A stretch of DNA of 64,000 bases from positions 154,754-218,753 of the forward strand of contig NZ_MDVN01000009.1 of NCBI RefSeq assembly GCF_002741945.1. Direction: 5' to 3'. The stretch is from Gaetbulibacter sp. 4G1 (lineage in GTDB: Bacteria > Bacteroidota > Bacteroidia > Flavobacteriales > Flavobacteriaceae). The notes under the pieces are model-generated. The model was given only the letters and a program-made list of their open reading frames with translations. It searched no databases and was not told where the DNA came from. Each line of letters opens with the position of its first letter. Within the stretch, counting starts at the first letter, position 1. Position numbers and translations under genes: made by a program. Below are positions 37,001-45,699 of this stretch, piece after piece.

Positions 37001-40000
37001 TATAATACTGGCGATACTGCAATCATAACTTTGGCTTCTGCAGCCAGCAATTTAAACGTTACTGTTTCTGTTGAAAAAAGCAATAAGGTTATAAAAACAC
37101 AAATTATTCAATTAAATAATAATAAAAAAACCATTAGTGTTCCTATAACAGACGAAGACATTGGTGGCTTTTCTCTTAATTATAGTTTTGCAGTTTTTAA
37201 TAGTTTTCAATCTGGCACTTTGAATATATCTGTGCCCTACCCAAAAACCGATTTAGATATTGAAACCACAACATTTAGAGATAAATTACAGCCAGGAACA
37301 GACGAAACTTGGAGCTTTAAAATTAAAGGTCCCAAAGGCGATAAAGTAAGTGCAGAGTTATTAGCGAGTATGTACGATGCATCTTTAGATCAGTTTAATT
37401 CTCATACTTGGAGTTTTAACCCCATTAGTAATCCAATATATTACTCATATAATAATAGCAATGCAAGACAGAGTTTTGGCACACGAAATTTTAGAGTTTA
37501 TAATGATAGAGTTAGCACATATTATCAATATCAAAGCTATGACCAGTTGAATTGGTTTGGGTTTCATTTTCGGCTTGGAAAAACTAAGTACTTAATGAAG
37601 AAATCTTCAGTATCAAGAATTGAAGTTCAAGAAGAAGCGATGATGATGTTTGAAAATGATGCCGAATTAGAATCTGTAATAGTTACGGGTGCCTCTACAG
37701 AAAAAACTCTAATTTATTCAACTAAAAAGGAACAAAGCGGAGGAGCTGTTATTGCAGAAATAACAAAAAAAGAAAATGAAGAAAAACCGACTTTCGACAA
37801 CGTGAAAATCCGCAAAAACCTTCAAGAAACTGCCTTTTTCTTTCCGAAGTTAAAAACAGATGAAGGTGGCAACGTAAGTTTCAGTTTTACAACACCAGAA
37901 GCTTTAACCCAATGGAAATTACAATTATTGTCACACACCAAAACTTTAGAAAGTGCCACCAAAACCTTAACAACGGTTACACAAAAAGAATTGATGGTAA
38001 TACCAAACGTACCTCGTTTTTTAAGAGAAGGTGACAACATAAGCATTAGCACAAAGATTGCAAACTTAACCGATGCGCCATTATCTGGAAATGCTATTTT
38101 AATATTAACCGACGCTATTTCTGGAAATACTATTGACACAAAACTTAGTAATTCAGAAAACAATAAAGCCTTTACTGTAGATACAAAAGGCAATACGCAA
38201 GTATCGTGGAATTTATCTATTCCTAATGATGTACAGGCTGTTCAATACAAAGTGATAGCAAAATCTGGAGATTTTAGTGATGGTGAACAAAATGCGTTGC
38301 CCGTTTTAAGCAACCGCATGTTGGTTACCGAAACACTCCCTATGTGGATTAGAAGTAACCAAACTAAAACATTCACATTGGACAAGTTGAAAAATGTGTC
38401 TTCAACTAGCCTAAAACACCATAAATTGACATTGGAAATGACTTCCAACCCAGCATGGTACGCGGTACAAGCCCTTCCCTATTTAATGGAATACCCTTAT
38501 GAATGTAACGAACAGACCTTTTCGCGTTATTATGCAAACGCCTTAGCAAGTCATATTGCAAATTCCAACCCAAGAATTCAAGAGGTTTTCAATCAGTGGG
38601 CATCTCAGGATGCACTTATTTCAAATTTAGAAAAGAATGAAGAACTGAAATCTATTTTAATTCAAGAAACACCTTGGTTACGTGACGCACAAAGTGAAAC
38701 GGAACAGAAAAAGCGCATCGCTTTGTTATTTGATTTAAACAAAATGAATAACGAGTTGCAATCTGCAAAACGTAAACTAGAACAAAATCAAATGTCATCT
38801 GGTGGATGGTCTTGGTTTAAAGGAGGTCTTGAAAACAGATACATTACACAACACATTATTACTGGTTTTGGGCACTTAAATAAGCTTAATGTTATTCAGA
38901 GCGATAGTGAGGAATCTATGATTAAAAAAGCCATCAACTATTTAGATGCAGAATTTGTAAAAGAATACAATGACATCAGAAAATACGATTCAAAAATTGA
39001 CTTAAAAAAAGATCATTTAAGCTACATCCAATTGCACTATTTATACATGCGAAGCTTTTATCCAGAGATTAAAAAGTCTGCTGAAGTTGAAAAGGTTACT
39101 AAATATTACCAAACTCAAATTCAAAAATACTGGTTAAAACAATCGTTATACGCGAAAGGGTTAATGGCTTTAGTTACTGATAGAATGGGTGATAAAAAGA
39201 CCTCAACGAAGATTTTAAAATCATTAAAAGAAAATAGTATTACATCTGATGAGTTAGGTATGTATTGGAAAACCAATACCAATTCTTGGTATTGGTATCA
39301 AGCGCCGATTGAAACTCAAGCATTACTAATTGAAGCTTTCGCTGAAATTGAAAATGACACTAAAACTATTGATAATCTTAAAATATGGTTACTTAAAAAC
39401 AAGCAAACAAACCGTTGGAAAACGACCAAAGCGACTACTGAAGCTGTTTATGCTTTATTACTACAAGGAAGCGACTGGTTGAGTGTAACCGATATGATTG
39501 ATGTGGTTTTAGGCGGGCAAAAAATAGAGCCTTCAAAATTAGAAGATGTGAAAATTGAAGCTGGGACAGGCTATTTTAAAACGTCTTGGAATACATCAGA
39601 AATTAAACCAGAAATGGCAGACGTTCAAATCACTAAAAAAGGAAATGGTATTGCTTGGGGAAGTTTGTACTGGCAATATTTTGAAGATTTAGATAAGATT
39701 TCATCGGCCGAAACACCACTTAAATTAAGTAAAAAGCTATTCATTAAAAGGAATACAGATACAGGTGAAGTCATTTCTGAAATAACTCAAGGAACCAAAG
39801 TTGAAATTGGTGATTTAGTTCGTGTTCGTATTGAATTACGAAGCGATAGAGCTATGGAATTTGTGCATATGAAAGATATGCGAGCATCTGGTTTAGAACC
39901 AGTAAATGTATTATCGCAATACAAATGGCAAGATGGTTTAGGGTATTATGAAAGCACTAAAGATGCAAGTACCAATTTCTTTTTTGATTATTTACCAAAA

Positions 40001-40135
40001 GGCGTTTATGTATTTGAATATGACTTAAGAGTTAACAATTCTGGGAATATGAGCAATGGCATCACAACTATTCAAAGCATGTACGCGCCAGAATTTAGCA
40101 GCCATAGTGAAGGCGTTAGAATTTTAGTTGATTAA
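34073..40135 (+). CDS. Large alpha-2-macroglobulin family protein
   Basis: A 2020-residue exported protein (signal peptide to LTLSQ). The N-terminal 500 residues are helical and TPR-like. MG domains follow, including an MG2-type segment (FLFTDRSIYRPGQTVYFKGI, about 585-604), then the A2M region (ETAFFFPKLKTDEGGNVSF) and a thioester domain. The thioester motif is intact as Y-P-Y-E-C-N-E-Q with Cys1478, so it could trap proteases covalently, as bacterial A2Ms do in the periplasm. A segment at about 1198-1208 (ELESVIVTGAS) resembles the start of TonB-receptor plugs. No pbpC gene accompanies it. It ends just before the LytTR gene, which converges. Confidence 0.92.
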   Translation: MKRTLSILMIILFSNLTLSQNPDYKMLWDKVEKLEVEGLPKSALKIVEDISVKAKKDKNHPQLIKTMLFKSKFALVLEEDAQLKIINSFNSEIEQSSFPTKNILENILANLYWQYFNQNRWQFYNRTKTSEKVDSNDFRTWDLQTLFSEIHIHYKKSLQNGLMLQLEPLSNYKVLLNEQKGSKIYRPTLFDFLSHNALLFYKSNETHITKPAYKFEIDNPDFLGDANTFSNLNLESKDSTSLQLNALKIYQALTQFHLKDESPLALADVNINRLKFVNQHATFSNKQTILLNALKSESEQLKSHEVSGLYDYEIASIYYQQGLEYQPKNKEENRWKAKEAIDICNTVITKFPKSKGAEMCAILKQQMEQQSLQITTENFLPILQDARLLVRYKNLNELQFKVFKISRNQFNKFNKIYREEEQLAFIKKLKITTSWNNTLRNEEDYQTHTTEVLLPKLNNGTYLIYTSPKNRESTFAFSTIQVTNLALVETDNSDYKTFQIIDRNNGNPINNTKVELSFIEDNDRSKQTENYTTDIYGRIKIKKSKKRYRNIHLKVKHGSDVAYFGDYYIYQYYKNEKEKENYKSFLFTDRSIYRPGQTVYFKGIAMKTEDNKSEVLENEKVYAILYNVNGEELKVLNLKTNEFGSVSGEFILPNNGLNGQYYIEFDTESGFDAESNTYFSVEEYKRPKFETKFNPVTETYKVNDSVTIKGNALAYAGSNITDAKVVYRVHRKVEYPHWYFWYRSWFNSEPQEITHGESITNDKGEFEITFKAQPDQSVDKSSLPIFKYEVNADVTDLNGETRSATSVVNVGYHALIAKMSIANLLDKTKKTHAIDIDSKNLNGEFVPAKGTIKIYKLLAPNSVLRQRPWAAPDYQDFTENDFKNLFPHDAYNNEQNSNNWKRGKLVFISSFNTETTKKLNLGKTKKWQSGQYIITLESKDKFGQIVKDEIKTTLYSDKDETLADHQLFSITSDKSKYNTGDTAIITLASAASNLNVTVSVEKSNKVIKTQIIQLNNNKKTISVPITDEDIGGFSLNYSFAVFNSFQSGTLNISVPYPKTDLDIETTTFRDKLQPGTDETWSFKIKGPKGDKVSAELLASMYDASLDQFNSHTWSFNPISNPIYYSYNNSNARQSFGTRNFRVYNDRVSTYYQYQSYDQLNWFGFHFRLGKTKYLMKKSSVSRIEVQEEAMMMFENDAELESVIVTGASTEKTLIYSTKKEQSGGAVIAEITKKENEEKPTFDNVKIRKNLQETAFFFPKLKTDEGGNVSFSFTTPEALTQWKLQLLSHTKTLESATKTLTTVTQKELMVIPNVPRFLREGDNISISTKIANLTDAPLSGNAILILTDAISGNTIDTKLSNSENNKAFTVDTKGNTQVSWNLSIPNDVQAVQYKVIAKSGDFSDGEQNALPVLSNRMLVTETLPMWIRSNQTKTFTLDKLKNVSSTSLKHHKLTLEMTSNPAWYAVQALPYLMEYPYECNEQTFSRYYANALASHIANSNPRIQEVFNQWASQDALISNLEKNEELKSILIQETPWLRDAQSETEQKKRIALLFDLNKMNNELQSAKRKLEQNQMSSGGWSWFKGGLENRYITQHIITGFGHLNKLNVIQSDSEESMIKKAINYLDAEFVKEYNDIRKYDSKIDLKKDHLSYIQLHYLYMRSFYPEIKKSAEVEKVTKYYQTQIQKYWLKQSLYAKGLMALVTDRMGDKKTSTKILKSLKENSITSDELGMYWKTNTNSWYWYQAPIETQALLIEAFAEIENDTKTIDNLKIWLLKNKQTNRWKTTKATTEAVYALLLQGSDWLSVTDMIDVVLGGQKIEPSKLEDVKIEAGTGYFKTSWNTSEIKPEMADVQITKKGNGIAWGSLYWQYFEDLDKISSAETPLKLSKKLFIKRNTDTGEVISEITQGTKVEIGDLVRVRIELRSDRAMEFVHMKDMRASGLEPVNVLSQYKWQDGLGYYESTKDASTNFFFDYLPKGVYVFEYDLRVNNSGNMSNGITTIQSMYAPEFSSHSEGVRILVD

Positions 40136-40171
40136 ATTTAACGCCATAGTATAACTCATAATGATAGGTTA

Positions 40172-40903
40172 CTAAAAACTTAATTGCTCCTTAAAAATAT
40201 AGGACTGTCTTCTGGAGATTTCAATTTCTTCTCCAGAATTCATTTCTATTTTCAGTTTACCATTAAACCAAGACACCACCTTTTTTACATGGTTAATATT
40301 TATAATTTGTTGTCTATTTGCTCTAAAAAACACATCATCGGGTAACTTCGCCTCTATTTGTGCTAACGATTTGTATATAAGCGGCTTATTACTTTCAAAA
40401 AAAACTCTGGTATAGTTTCCAACAATTTCAAATAAAGAAATATCGTGAATTTTCACCAACCAACACTTTTCGCCATCCTTAATAAAAATTTGCTTGTCTA
40501 TACTTAAAGCATCTTCATTTTTAGATTTTGTTGCTATGCTATTACTAAACTTCTCAACAACTTTTTCTATACTTTTGGAAAATCTTTTTTGGTTTATTGG
40601 TTTTAGTAAATAATCAAAAGCATTATACTCAAAAGACTTTATGGCATACTCATCAAAAGCTGTTGTAAAAACAGTAAGGGGCACCTCATCTAACATTTCT
40701 AATAACTCAAACCCATCTTTTTCAGGCATATTAATATCTAAAAATAATAAATCCGGCTTTGTATTTGTAATCAGTTTAAACCCTTCATCAACATTTTCTG
40801 CTTCGCCCAAAAGTTCAATTTCTTTATGTGCTTTTATAAGCTCTTTTAATTCATTACGAGCTAAACGCGAATCTTCAACAATAACAGCTTTTAATGTTAT
40901 CAT
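40172..40903 (-). CDS. LytTR-family response regulator
   Basis: A 243-residue regulator: receiver domain (1-125) with acidic pocket VEDSRLARNEL, phosphorylated Asp in LLFLDINMPEKDGFEL and Lys in YLLKPINQ; and a LytTR DNA-binding domain (about 140-243) with ISLFEIVGNYTRVFF, YKSLAQIEAKLPDDVFFRANRQQIININHVKK in blocks. It overlaps the cognate kinase gene by 4 bases (40900-40903), so they form a two-component pair. Targets in Bacteroidota LytTR systems are seldom known; the neighbouring membrane protein gene at 41991 is a candidate. Confidence 0.93.
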   Translation of the reverse strand: MITLKAVIVEDSRLARNELKELIKAHKEIELLGEAENVDEGFKLITNTKPDLLFLDINMPEKDGFELLEMLDEVPLTVFTTAFDEYAIKSFEYNAFDYLLKPINQKRFSKSIEKVVEKFSNSIATKSKNEDALSIDKQIFIKDGEKCWLVKIHDISLFEIVGNYTRVFFESNKPLIYKSLAQIEAKLPDDVFFRANRQQIININHVKKVVSWFNGKLKIEMNSGEEIEISRRQSYIFKEQLSF

Positions 40904-41946
40904 GCTAATGGAATTTTAATTGTCGCAACAACTTGATTTTTAACTTCATTTAAATTGAATGTGGCTTTTTCTCCATAAAGTAATTCCAGTCGTTTTTTAA
41001 TGTTTTTCAAACCTAACTGAGTAGTATTCTTATTACTTTGTAATGTTCCGGAATTTATTACTTCAATTTGAAGTAAGTCATCTTTAATTACAGTAGATAA
41101 ACTTACTTTTCCTCCTACCTTTAAATTAGAAATTCCATGTTTTATGGCGTTTTCAACAAGCATTTGAATAATCATTGGAGGGATTTGTTTATTTAATGAC
41201 GCTTCATCAATATGTGTTTCAAATTGTAAACGATTTTCAAATTGAATTTTAGAAATTTCGATATAATTTTCAACCATTTCTAATTCATCTTCTAAAGCAA
41301 TAGAATTTACATCGCTTTTAGTTAGTGAATACCGTAAGGTTTCAGACAAACTTGTAAGCATATTTCTAGCTCTGTCTACATCCTCAAGCATTAACCCTCT
41401 AATATTGTTTAAACTATTAAACATAAAGTGCGGATTTATTTGCCCTTTTAAAGTGTTTAATTGTGATTCTTTTAAGTTAGCTTGTAACTCAACATTCTTT
41501 ATTTTTTCTTCTTTAATCTCTCTATATAATGCAGAGTAAGCAGATATTAAATACCAAACTATCCAAGCAAACCAATTGAAAATATTTGTTGGTAGTTTAC
41601 CATATTCTTCCGCTTCTTTCCCTTGAATAGAAGTATAAACAACATCTATTATTGGCCATAAAATTAAATTGAAAAGAAACGTAGCAATAACTAAAAAACC
41701 TAAAAATTTAAATACCTTTAAGGTTAAAGTTTCATCCTTTTTAACAAACTTATCTATACAAAACTGTATACTTGCTGTTAATAGAATCATTAAAGTAAAC
41801 CATATTAAACCTTCTGAAACAAGATAAGAAAACTCTAGTCTTCCCGATTTTACAGCCGATTGGTATTTTATGATATAAGAAGGAAGTAGCGTAATACTCC
41901 AAACCAAATAATTTGGCAATGCCTTTTTAGAAAACAAATATTTCAT
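40900..41946 (-). CDS. LytS/YehU-type sensor histidine kinase
   Basis: A 348-residue membrane kinase of the His_kinase (PF06580-like) type. Four membrane helices span about 14-135. The phospho-accepting His lies in LKGQINPHFMFNSLNNIRGL, followed by a HATPase domain with PPMIIQMLVENAIKHGI (N box) and TQLGLKNIKKRLELLYG (G box). It is translationally coupled to the LytTR regulator. No extracellular sensory domain of note is present, so the signal is probably membrane-based. Confidence 0.93.
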   Translation of the reverse strand: MKYLFSKKALPNYLVWSITLLPSYIIKYQSAVKSGRLEFSYLVSEGLIWFTLMILLTASIQFCIDKFVKKDETLTLKVFKFLGFLVIATFLFNLILWPIIDVVYTSIQGKEAEEYGKLPTNIFNWFAWIVWYLISAYSALYREIKEEKIKNVELQANLKESQLNTLKGQINPHFMFNSLNNIRGLMLEDVDRARNMLTSLSETLRYSLTKSDVNSIALEDELEMVENYIEISKIQFENRLQFETHIDEASLNKQIPPMIIQMLVENAIKHGISNLKVGGKVSLSTVIKDDLLQIEVINSGTLQSNKNTTQLGLKNIKKRLELLYGEKATFNLNEVKNQVVATIKIPLA

Positions 41947-41990
41947 TCTTATTTTAATATGGTATGGGTTATCAAACTTACAATTTAATA

Positions 41991-42476
41991 TTAAAAATTA
42001 TTTGCTTCAAGGCTATTTATTTGTTCGTCTATAACTTTCAAGTCTTCTTTTACTTTATTAAATAATTTATTTCCAAGAATAAAAAGAATATAAATTACAA
42101 CCATACTTTTTAAGACTGTAAGTGTTGTAATGTCTTTCTCAAATAAATAGGCAGGAACAACTGTTAATAACCAAATAAAAAACACTGTAGATTCGTATTT
42201 TTCTCGCTTTAAGATGTGCAATCTATAAAGATTAAATTTAACTTTAAATTCACCATTTCTAAGATTGAATTTTTTTAACAATAAATGTGATAATGTGTAC
42301 CAAATTAAGAGTGAGGCTCCAATTAATAACGGAATAACATATTCAATATGCTCTCTTAACTTAAAGGTCAACATCAATGAAACTAACACATAAATAAATG
42401 ATAAATTTCTTGCAGTTGCTGATCCTTTTAACATCAATTTAAATTTCTCTTCAGGTGTATTTTTAAGCTTTTTCAT
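41991..42476 (-). CDS. 2TM-type membrane protein upstream of the LytS/LytTR pair
   Basis: A 161-residue protein with four hydrophobic segments (about 24-37, 44-62, 97-112, 118-136) and charged ends; the C-terminus (NKVKEDLKVIDEQINSLEANNF) looks like a short coiled coil. I recognise no family. It lies 44 bases upstream of the kinase gene on the same strand, so it may belong to the same operon or be regulated by it. A possible 18-codon reading frame (42487-42543) precedes it by 10 bases. Confidence 0.7.
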   Translation of the reverse strand: MKKLKNTPEEKFKLMLKGSATARNLSFIYVLVSLMLTFKLREHIEYVIPLLIGASLLIWYTLSHLLLKKFNLRNGEFKVKFNLYRLHILKREKYESTVFFIWLLTVVPAYLFEKDITTLTVLKSMVVIYILFILGNKLFNKVKEDLKVIDEQINSLEANNF

Positions 42477-42486
42477 GATGATTATT

Positions 42487-42543
42487 TTACCCTAAGGCAA
42501 TTTGAATGATTAGTTCTACTAAAGCTTTTACTAAATTGATCAT
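42487..42543 (-). CDS. Possible 18-residue hydrophobic microprotein
   Basis: ATG at 42543 to TAA at 42487 encodes MINLVKALVELIIQIALG. Hydrophobic residues fall on one helical face with Lys6 and Glu10 among few charges, similar in style to very short membrane-active or leader peptides. It lies just upstream of the membrane protein gene at 41991-42476 and could be a regulatory leader. Chance cannot be excluded at this length. Confidence 0.3.
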   Translation of the reverse strand: MINLVKALVELIIQIALG

Positions 42544-42750
42544 AATACTGTTCGTTTTTTGAATGATGGTGTAAATATAAATCAGTGAATGTGTTTAAAA
42601 ATTTGAAATATGATGAGTGGTAATTTGGATATGATAAACGGAAAATGAAAAGCTACAGTTGTTAGATAAACCTTTTCGATTCAACAAAAACATTTAGATG
42701 ACTTATTTTTAATTTATTATCTTTAAATACTAACTAAATATTTAATCATT

Positions 42751-43119
42751 ATGAATTCAAAAGTTTTTATGGTCGTAAGAATACTTCTTGGGCTTTTCGT
42801 TTTGTTCTTTGGTCTTAACAAGTTTTTCCATTTTATGGACATGGGAGATATGTCTGCAGAAGCAGGTGCGTATTTTGGAGCTTTGTCTTCTGCAAAAGTA
42901 ATTACATTAGTAGCTATTGTTGAAATTGTTGCTGGTGTAGGCTTAATATTCAATAAATACGGTGCTTTATTAGCGCTAATTTTAATGAGTATTTCTGTAA
43001 ATGCTGTATTATTCCACGCTACTTTAGAACCAGGTAGTATTGGTGGAGCCTTAGCTTTACTAGTTCTAAATGTTATAGTACTTTACGGTTATAAAGACAG
43101 TTATAAATCTTTATTCTAA
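42751..43119 (+). CDS. DoxX-family membrane protein
   Basis: A 122-residue protein with four membrane helices and the DoxX-type start RILLGLFVLFFGLNKFFHFM, followed by A-Y-F-G-A-L, VAIVEIVAGVGLIFNKYGALLALILM in blocks and NAVLFHATLEPGS. DoxX-like proteins are linked to redox or thiosulfate metabolism and oxidative stress in other bacteria; the role of this short form is uncertain. It is monocistronic and ends at a strong terminator. Confidence 0.88.
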   Translation: MNSKVFMVVRILLGLFVLFFGLNKFFHFMDMGDMSAEAGAYFGALSSAKVITLVAIVEIVAGVGLIFNKYGALLALILMSISVNAVLFHATLEPGSIGGALALLVLNVIVLYGYKDSYKSLF

Positions 43120-43133
43120 AGGCTTCTTTCTAT

Positions 43134-43178
43134 GTTTAAACAAAAAAGAGGCTTTAAAAGCCTCTTTTTTGTTTAAAC
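43134..43178 (+). terminator. Strong 45-base palindromic terminator
   Basis: A perfect palindrome: GTTTAAACAAAAAAGAGGCT begins the left arm at 43134, the arms are 22 bases each and the centre is A43156. The GC core GAGGC/GCCTC is followed by T6 on the plus strand and, by symmetry, on the minus strand. It lies 14 bases after the DoxX stop. Confidence 0.9.
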
Positions 43179-43235
43179 CAATTAATTAGTAAATTTACAA
43201 AATATAAATGCCTCTCAAGTTTCACTAAAAAAGTC

Positions 43236-43739
43236 ATGCTGGTTTACCCCAAAATCATAAATAACTTAATCATTGCTTTAGTACTTATATGTATTACCGC
43301 ATGTACTACAACAAAGAGGGTAGCACAAAACACTACTGTTGAAGAGCTAAACCCAAAACTTATTTTTTTAAATTACACTATTTCTGAAAACAATAAGGGG
43401 AAGAAAAACATTCAATTTATTAATAAAATAATAACAGATGGTAAGTTAAAAATAAGCAGTAACGAATATATTAAAAGTGGTATTGCTGGCGATTTAATAT
43501 GCACTCAACTAGATAAAAATTCTAATATATTGCAAAGTATAACAATAAAGAATCCACTAGTAAAAATCTTTGAGTATGTTGATGACTCCAAAACCTTTAA
43601 AACGAAAAAAGTAGAGTTAAAAAACACTGAGTTTTCATTAAAACTAAAGTTAGAACCAAATGCACAATATATTAGTATTTACGAAATCGAAAAAAAATTA
43701 GCACAAACAAAGCCATTAATTAAAACTAAAATCAACTAA
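43236..43739 (+). CDS. Hypothetical lipoprotein upstream of the M64 peptidase
   Basis: A 167-residue predicted lipoprotein: hydrophobic leader NLIIALVLICITAC with lipobox Cys23, then TTTKRVAQ. The remainder is predicted mostly beta (LKISSNEYIKSGIAGDLICT, FSLKLKLEPNAQYISIYEI) with no recognised domain. Its stop is 2 bases before the peptidase ATG, so it is co-expressed with it and may be its partner or inhibitor (inference). Confidence 0.75.
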   Translation: MLVYPKIINNLIIALVLICITACTTTKRVAQNTTVEELNPKLIFLNYTISENNKGKKNIQFINKIITDGKLKISSNEYIKSGIAGDLICTQLDKNSNILQSITIKNPLVKIFEYVDDSKTFKTKKVELKNTEFSLKLKLEPNAQYISIYEIEKKLAQTKPLIKTKIN

Positions 43740-43741
43740 TC

Positions 43742-45133
43742 ATGAAGCATTATTTACTTTATATATTATGCCTATTAAATATAAGTTTTATTAATGCTCA
43801 AATTTTTGATGTTGAAACTATTAAAGCTTCTGGAGATAATGATAAAAGAATAAATCTTGTTATTTTAAGTGAAGGTTATCAAACCAGTGAGTTATCAAAA
43901 TTCATTACCGATGCTACAAATTTTTCAAACGAAATGTTTACACAATCCCCCTTTAAAGAATATACAGATTATTTTAACGTATACGCTATAAAGGTACCTT
44001 CTAATGAAAGCGGTACAGATCACCCAGCAACAGCAACCGATGTAGTAGAGCCTGTTTTTCCAGCCACTACTAAAGACACCTATTTTAACACTTCTTTTGA
44101 CACCTCTGGTTTTCACAGATTACTTTACACATATAACTCCTCTTTAGTCTATAATGTGCTAGCCAACAATTTCCCTGAATACGATCAACCTATTATTTTA
44201 GTTAATTCATCAGAATATGGTGGTGCTGGTGGTCCTTACGCTGTTTCATCTACTGGAAGCAGTGCTAATGAAATTGCTATTCATGAGTTGGGACATTCGC
44301 TTTTTAATTTAAGAGATGAATATTATCCTGGAGATGGGAATCTTTTTGAATCTATTAATGCTACTAAAGAAACAAATTCAAGCTTGGTAAGATGGAAAAA
44401 TTGGATAGGGATTAATGCTGTTAGCATATACCCTTACGGATCTTCTGGTGAATCTGCTACTTGGAACAGACCACATCAAAGTTGTAAAATGCGTTACTTA
44501 GGAGTGCCTTTTTGTTCTGTTTGTCAAGAAGGAATTATAGAAAAAATTCACAGCTTAGTTTCTCCAATAGACTCTTATTTACCAGTTTCAAACTCAATAA
44601 ATACTTCAACATATCCAATTGATTTTCAATTAAATTTAATAAAACCTATTCCCAATACTTTAGAAAGTGTATGGACATTAAATGCTTCAAACTTTGCTAA
44701 TGATGTTGATGATATTTCTATTATTGACACTGATTTAAACACTGGAACCAATAGTTTAACCGTTGTGGTCAATGATGTCTCTTCGTTTTTAAAGGTTGAC
44801 AATCATGAAACCGTGCATGTTTACTCTGTTACATGGACTATAACTAAATCTGCTTTAGGTATTGATGAGATCACAAGTGATCAAAATAGTTTTGAAATTA
44901 CATTATATCCAAATCCTTCAAACCGTATAATAAACTTAAAAATTGAAAGTAGAAATGCAGTAAACTTAAAAGTAGACATTATTAGCTTGGACGGGAAAAA
45001 GATAAAATCGACAAAAATATCTAGTTATGAAACTAATGAAGTTGATATTAGCCGTTTTAGTCAAGGCATTTATACTGCTAATTTTTACTCAAACAATATA
45101 CTTTTAACCAGTAAGCGTTTTGTAAAAAACTAA
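43742..45133 (+). CDS. M64-family metallopeptidase with T9SS sorting domain
   Basis: A 463-residue secreted protein (signal peptide to SFINAQ). The peptidase domain follows (about 20-280) with zinc motif H181-E-L-G-H185 in NEIAIHELGHSLFNLRDEYY, preceded by LVNSSEYGGAGG and followed by a Cys-rich SCKMRYLGVPFCSVCQEG. This matches the IgA-peptidase M64 family. The last 75 residues are a type A T9SS C-terminal domain (LYPNPSNRIINLKIE ... SQGIYTANFYSNN ... SKRFVKN), so it is exported through the outer membrane and probably attached at the surface. Substrate unknown. Confidence 0.92.
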   Translation: MKHYLLYILCLLNISFINAQIFDVETIKASGDNDKRINLVILSEGYQTSELSKFITDATNFSNEMFTQSPFKEYTDYFNVYAIKVPSNESGTDHPATATDVVEPVFPATTKDTYFNTSFDTSGFHRLLYTYNSSLVYNVLANNFPEYDQPIILVNSSEYGGAGGPYAVSSTGSSANEIAIHELGHSLFNLRDEYYPGDGNLFESINATKETNSSLVRWKNWIGINAVSIYPYGSSGESATWNRPHQSCKMRYLGVPFCSVCQEGIIEKIHSLVSPIDSYLPVSNSINTSTYPIDFQLNLIKPIPNTLESVWTLNASNFANDVDDISIIDTDLNTGTNSLTVVVNDVSSFLKVDNHETVHVYSVTWTITKSALGIDEITSDQNSFEITLYPNPSNRIINLKIESRNAVNLKVDIISLDGKKIKSTKISSYETNEVDISRFSQGIYTANFYSNNILLTSKRFVKN

Positions 45134-45139
45134 ATATAT

Positions 45140-45694
45140 TTAAGGTATTCTTTTCTTTAAAAGCAAAATTTGTCCTAAATGGCTTGATTGGTGCTCCATA
45201 ACATGATACCAAGACCAATGATTGTTCATTCTATAGCCTTCTGGTACGGTTGCTAACCATTTATCATCTTTCTCTTTTAAATATTCAAGAGTTTTTTTTC
45301 TAACATCATTATAAATATCCAAATAATAACTAATTGGTTTTCCTTTGTGCAGCTTTCTTGCTTTTTCACCCATAGACATTCTTGTTCCCCAAATCTCTTT
45401 CTCTTTATCATTAAACTCTCTATTCTCAAAAGTGTAAACCTGATAAAACTTTTCTGTAGCTGCTAAATGCAAAACTAAAGTACCAATACTGTTAGCGTTT
45501 TTATCTAGTAAAAAATCTATTTCATCAACTTCCAAATCTTTTACAGTTCTTTCCACTCTATCTTTCATATCATTTAACATTGAAACAAGGACACCAACAT
45601 TGGATGTAAAACCATCTTCTGCTTTAATAACGCGTTGTGCACTAGCTGTTAAAGCAACAACTAAGCATAATAAAATAAACAAATGATTTCTCAT
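45140..45694 (-). CDS. Exported DinB-family protein
   Basis: A 184-residue protein with a signal peptide (MRNHLFILLCLVVALTASAQ) and a DinB-like four-helix bundle. Three possible metal-binding histidines are visible: TLVLHLAATEKFYQ, and the pair in WYHVMEHQSSHLGQI. DinB-like enzymes include thiol-dependent metal enzymes (YfiT/BstA superfamily), but the reaction here is unknown, and export is less usual for this fold. It may be co-transcribed with the DUF4136 gene upstream, whose stop lies 5 bases away. Confidence 0.85.
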   Translation of the reverse strand: MRNHLFILLCLVVALTASAQRVIKAEDGFTSNVGVLVSMLNDMKDRVERTVKDLEVDEIDFLLDKNANSIGTLVLHLAATEKFYQVYTFENREFNDKEKEIWGTRMSMGEKARKLHKGKPISYYLDIYNDVRKKTLEYLKEKDDKWLATVPEGYRMNNHWSWYHVMEHQSSHLGQILLLKKRIP

Positions 45695-45699
45695 GATAA

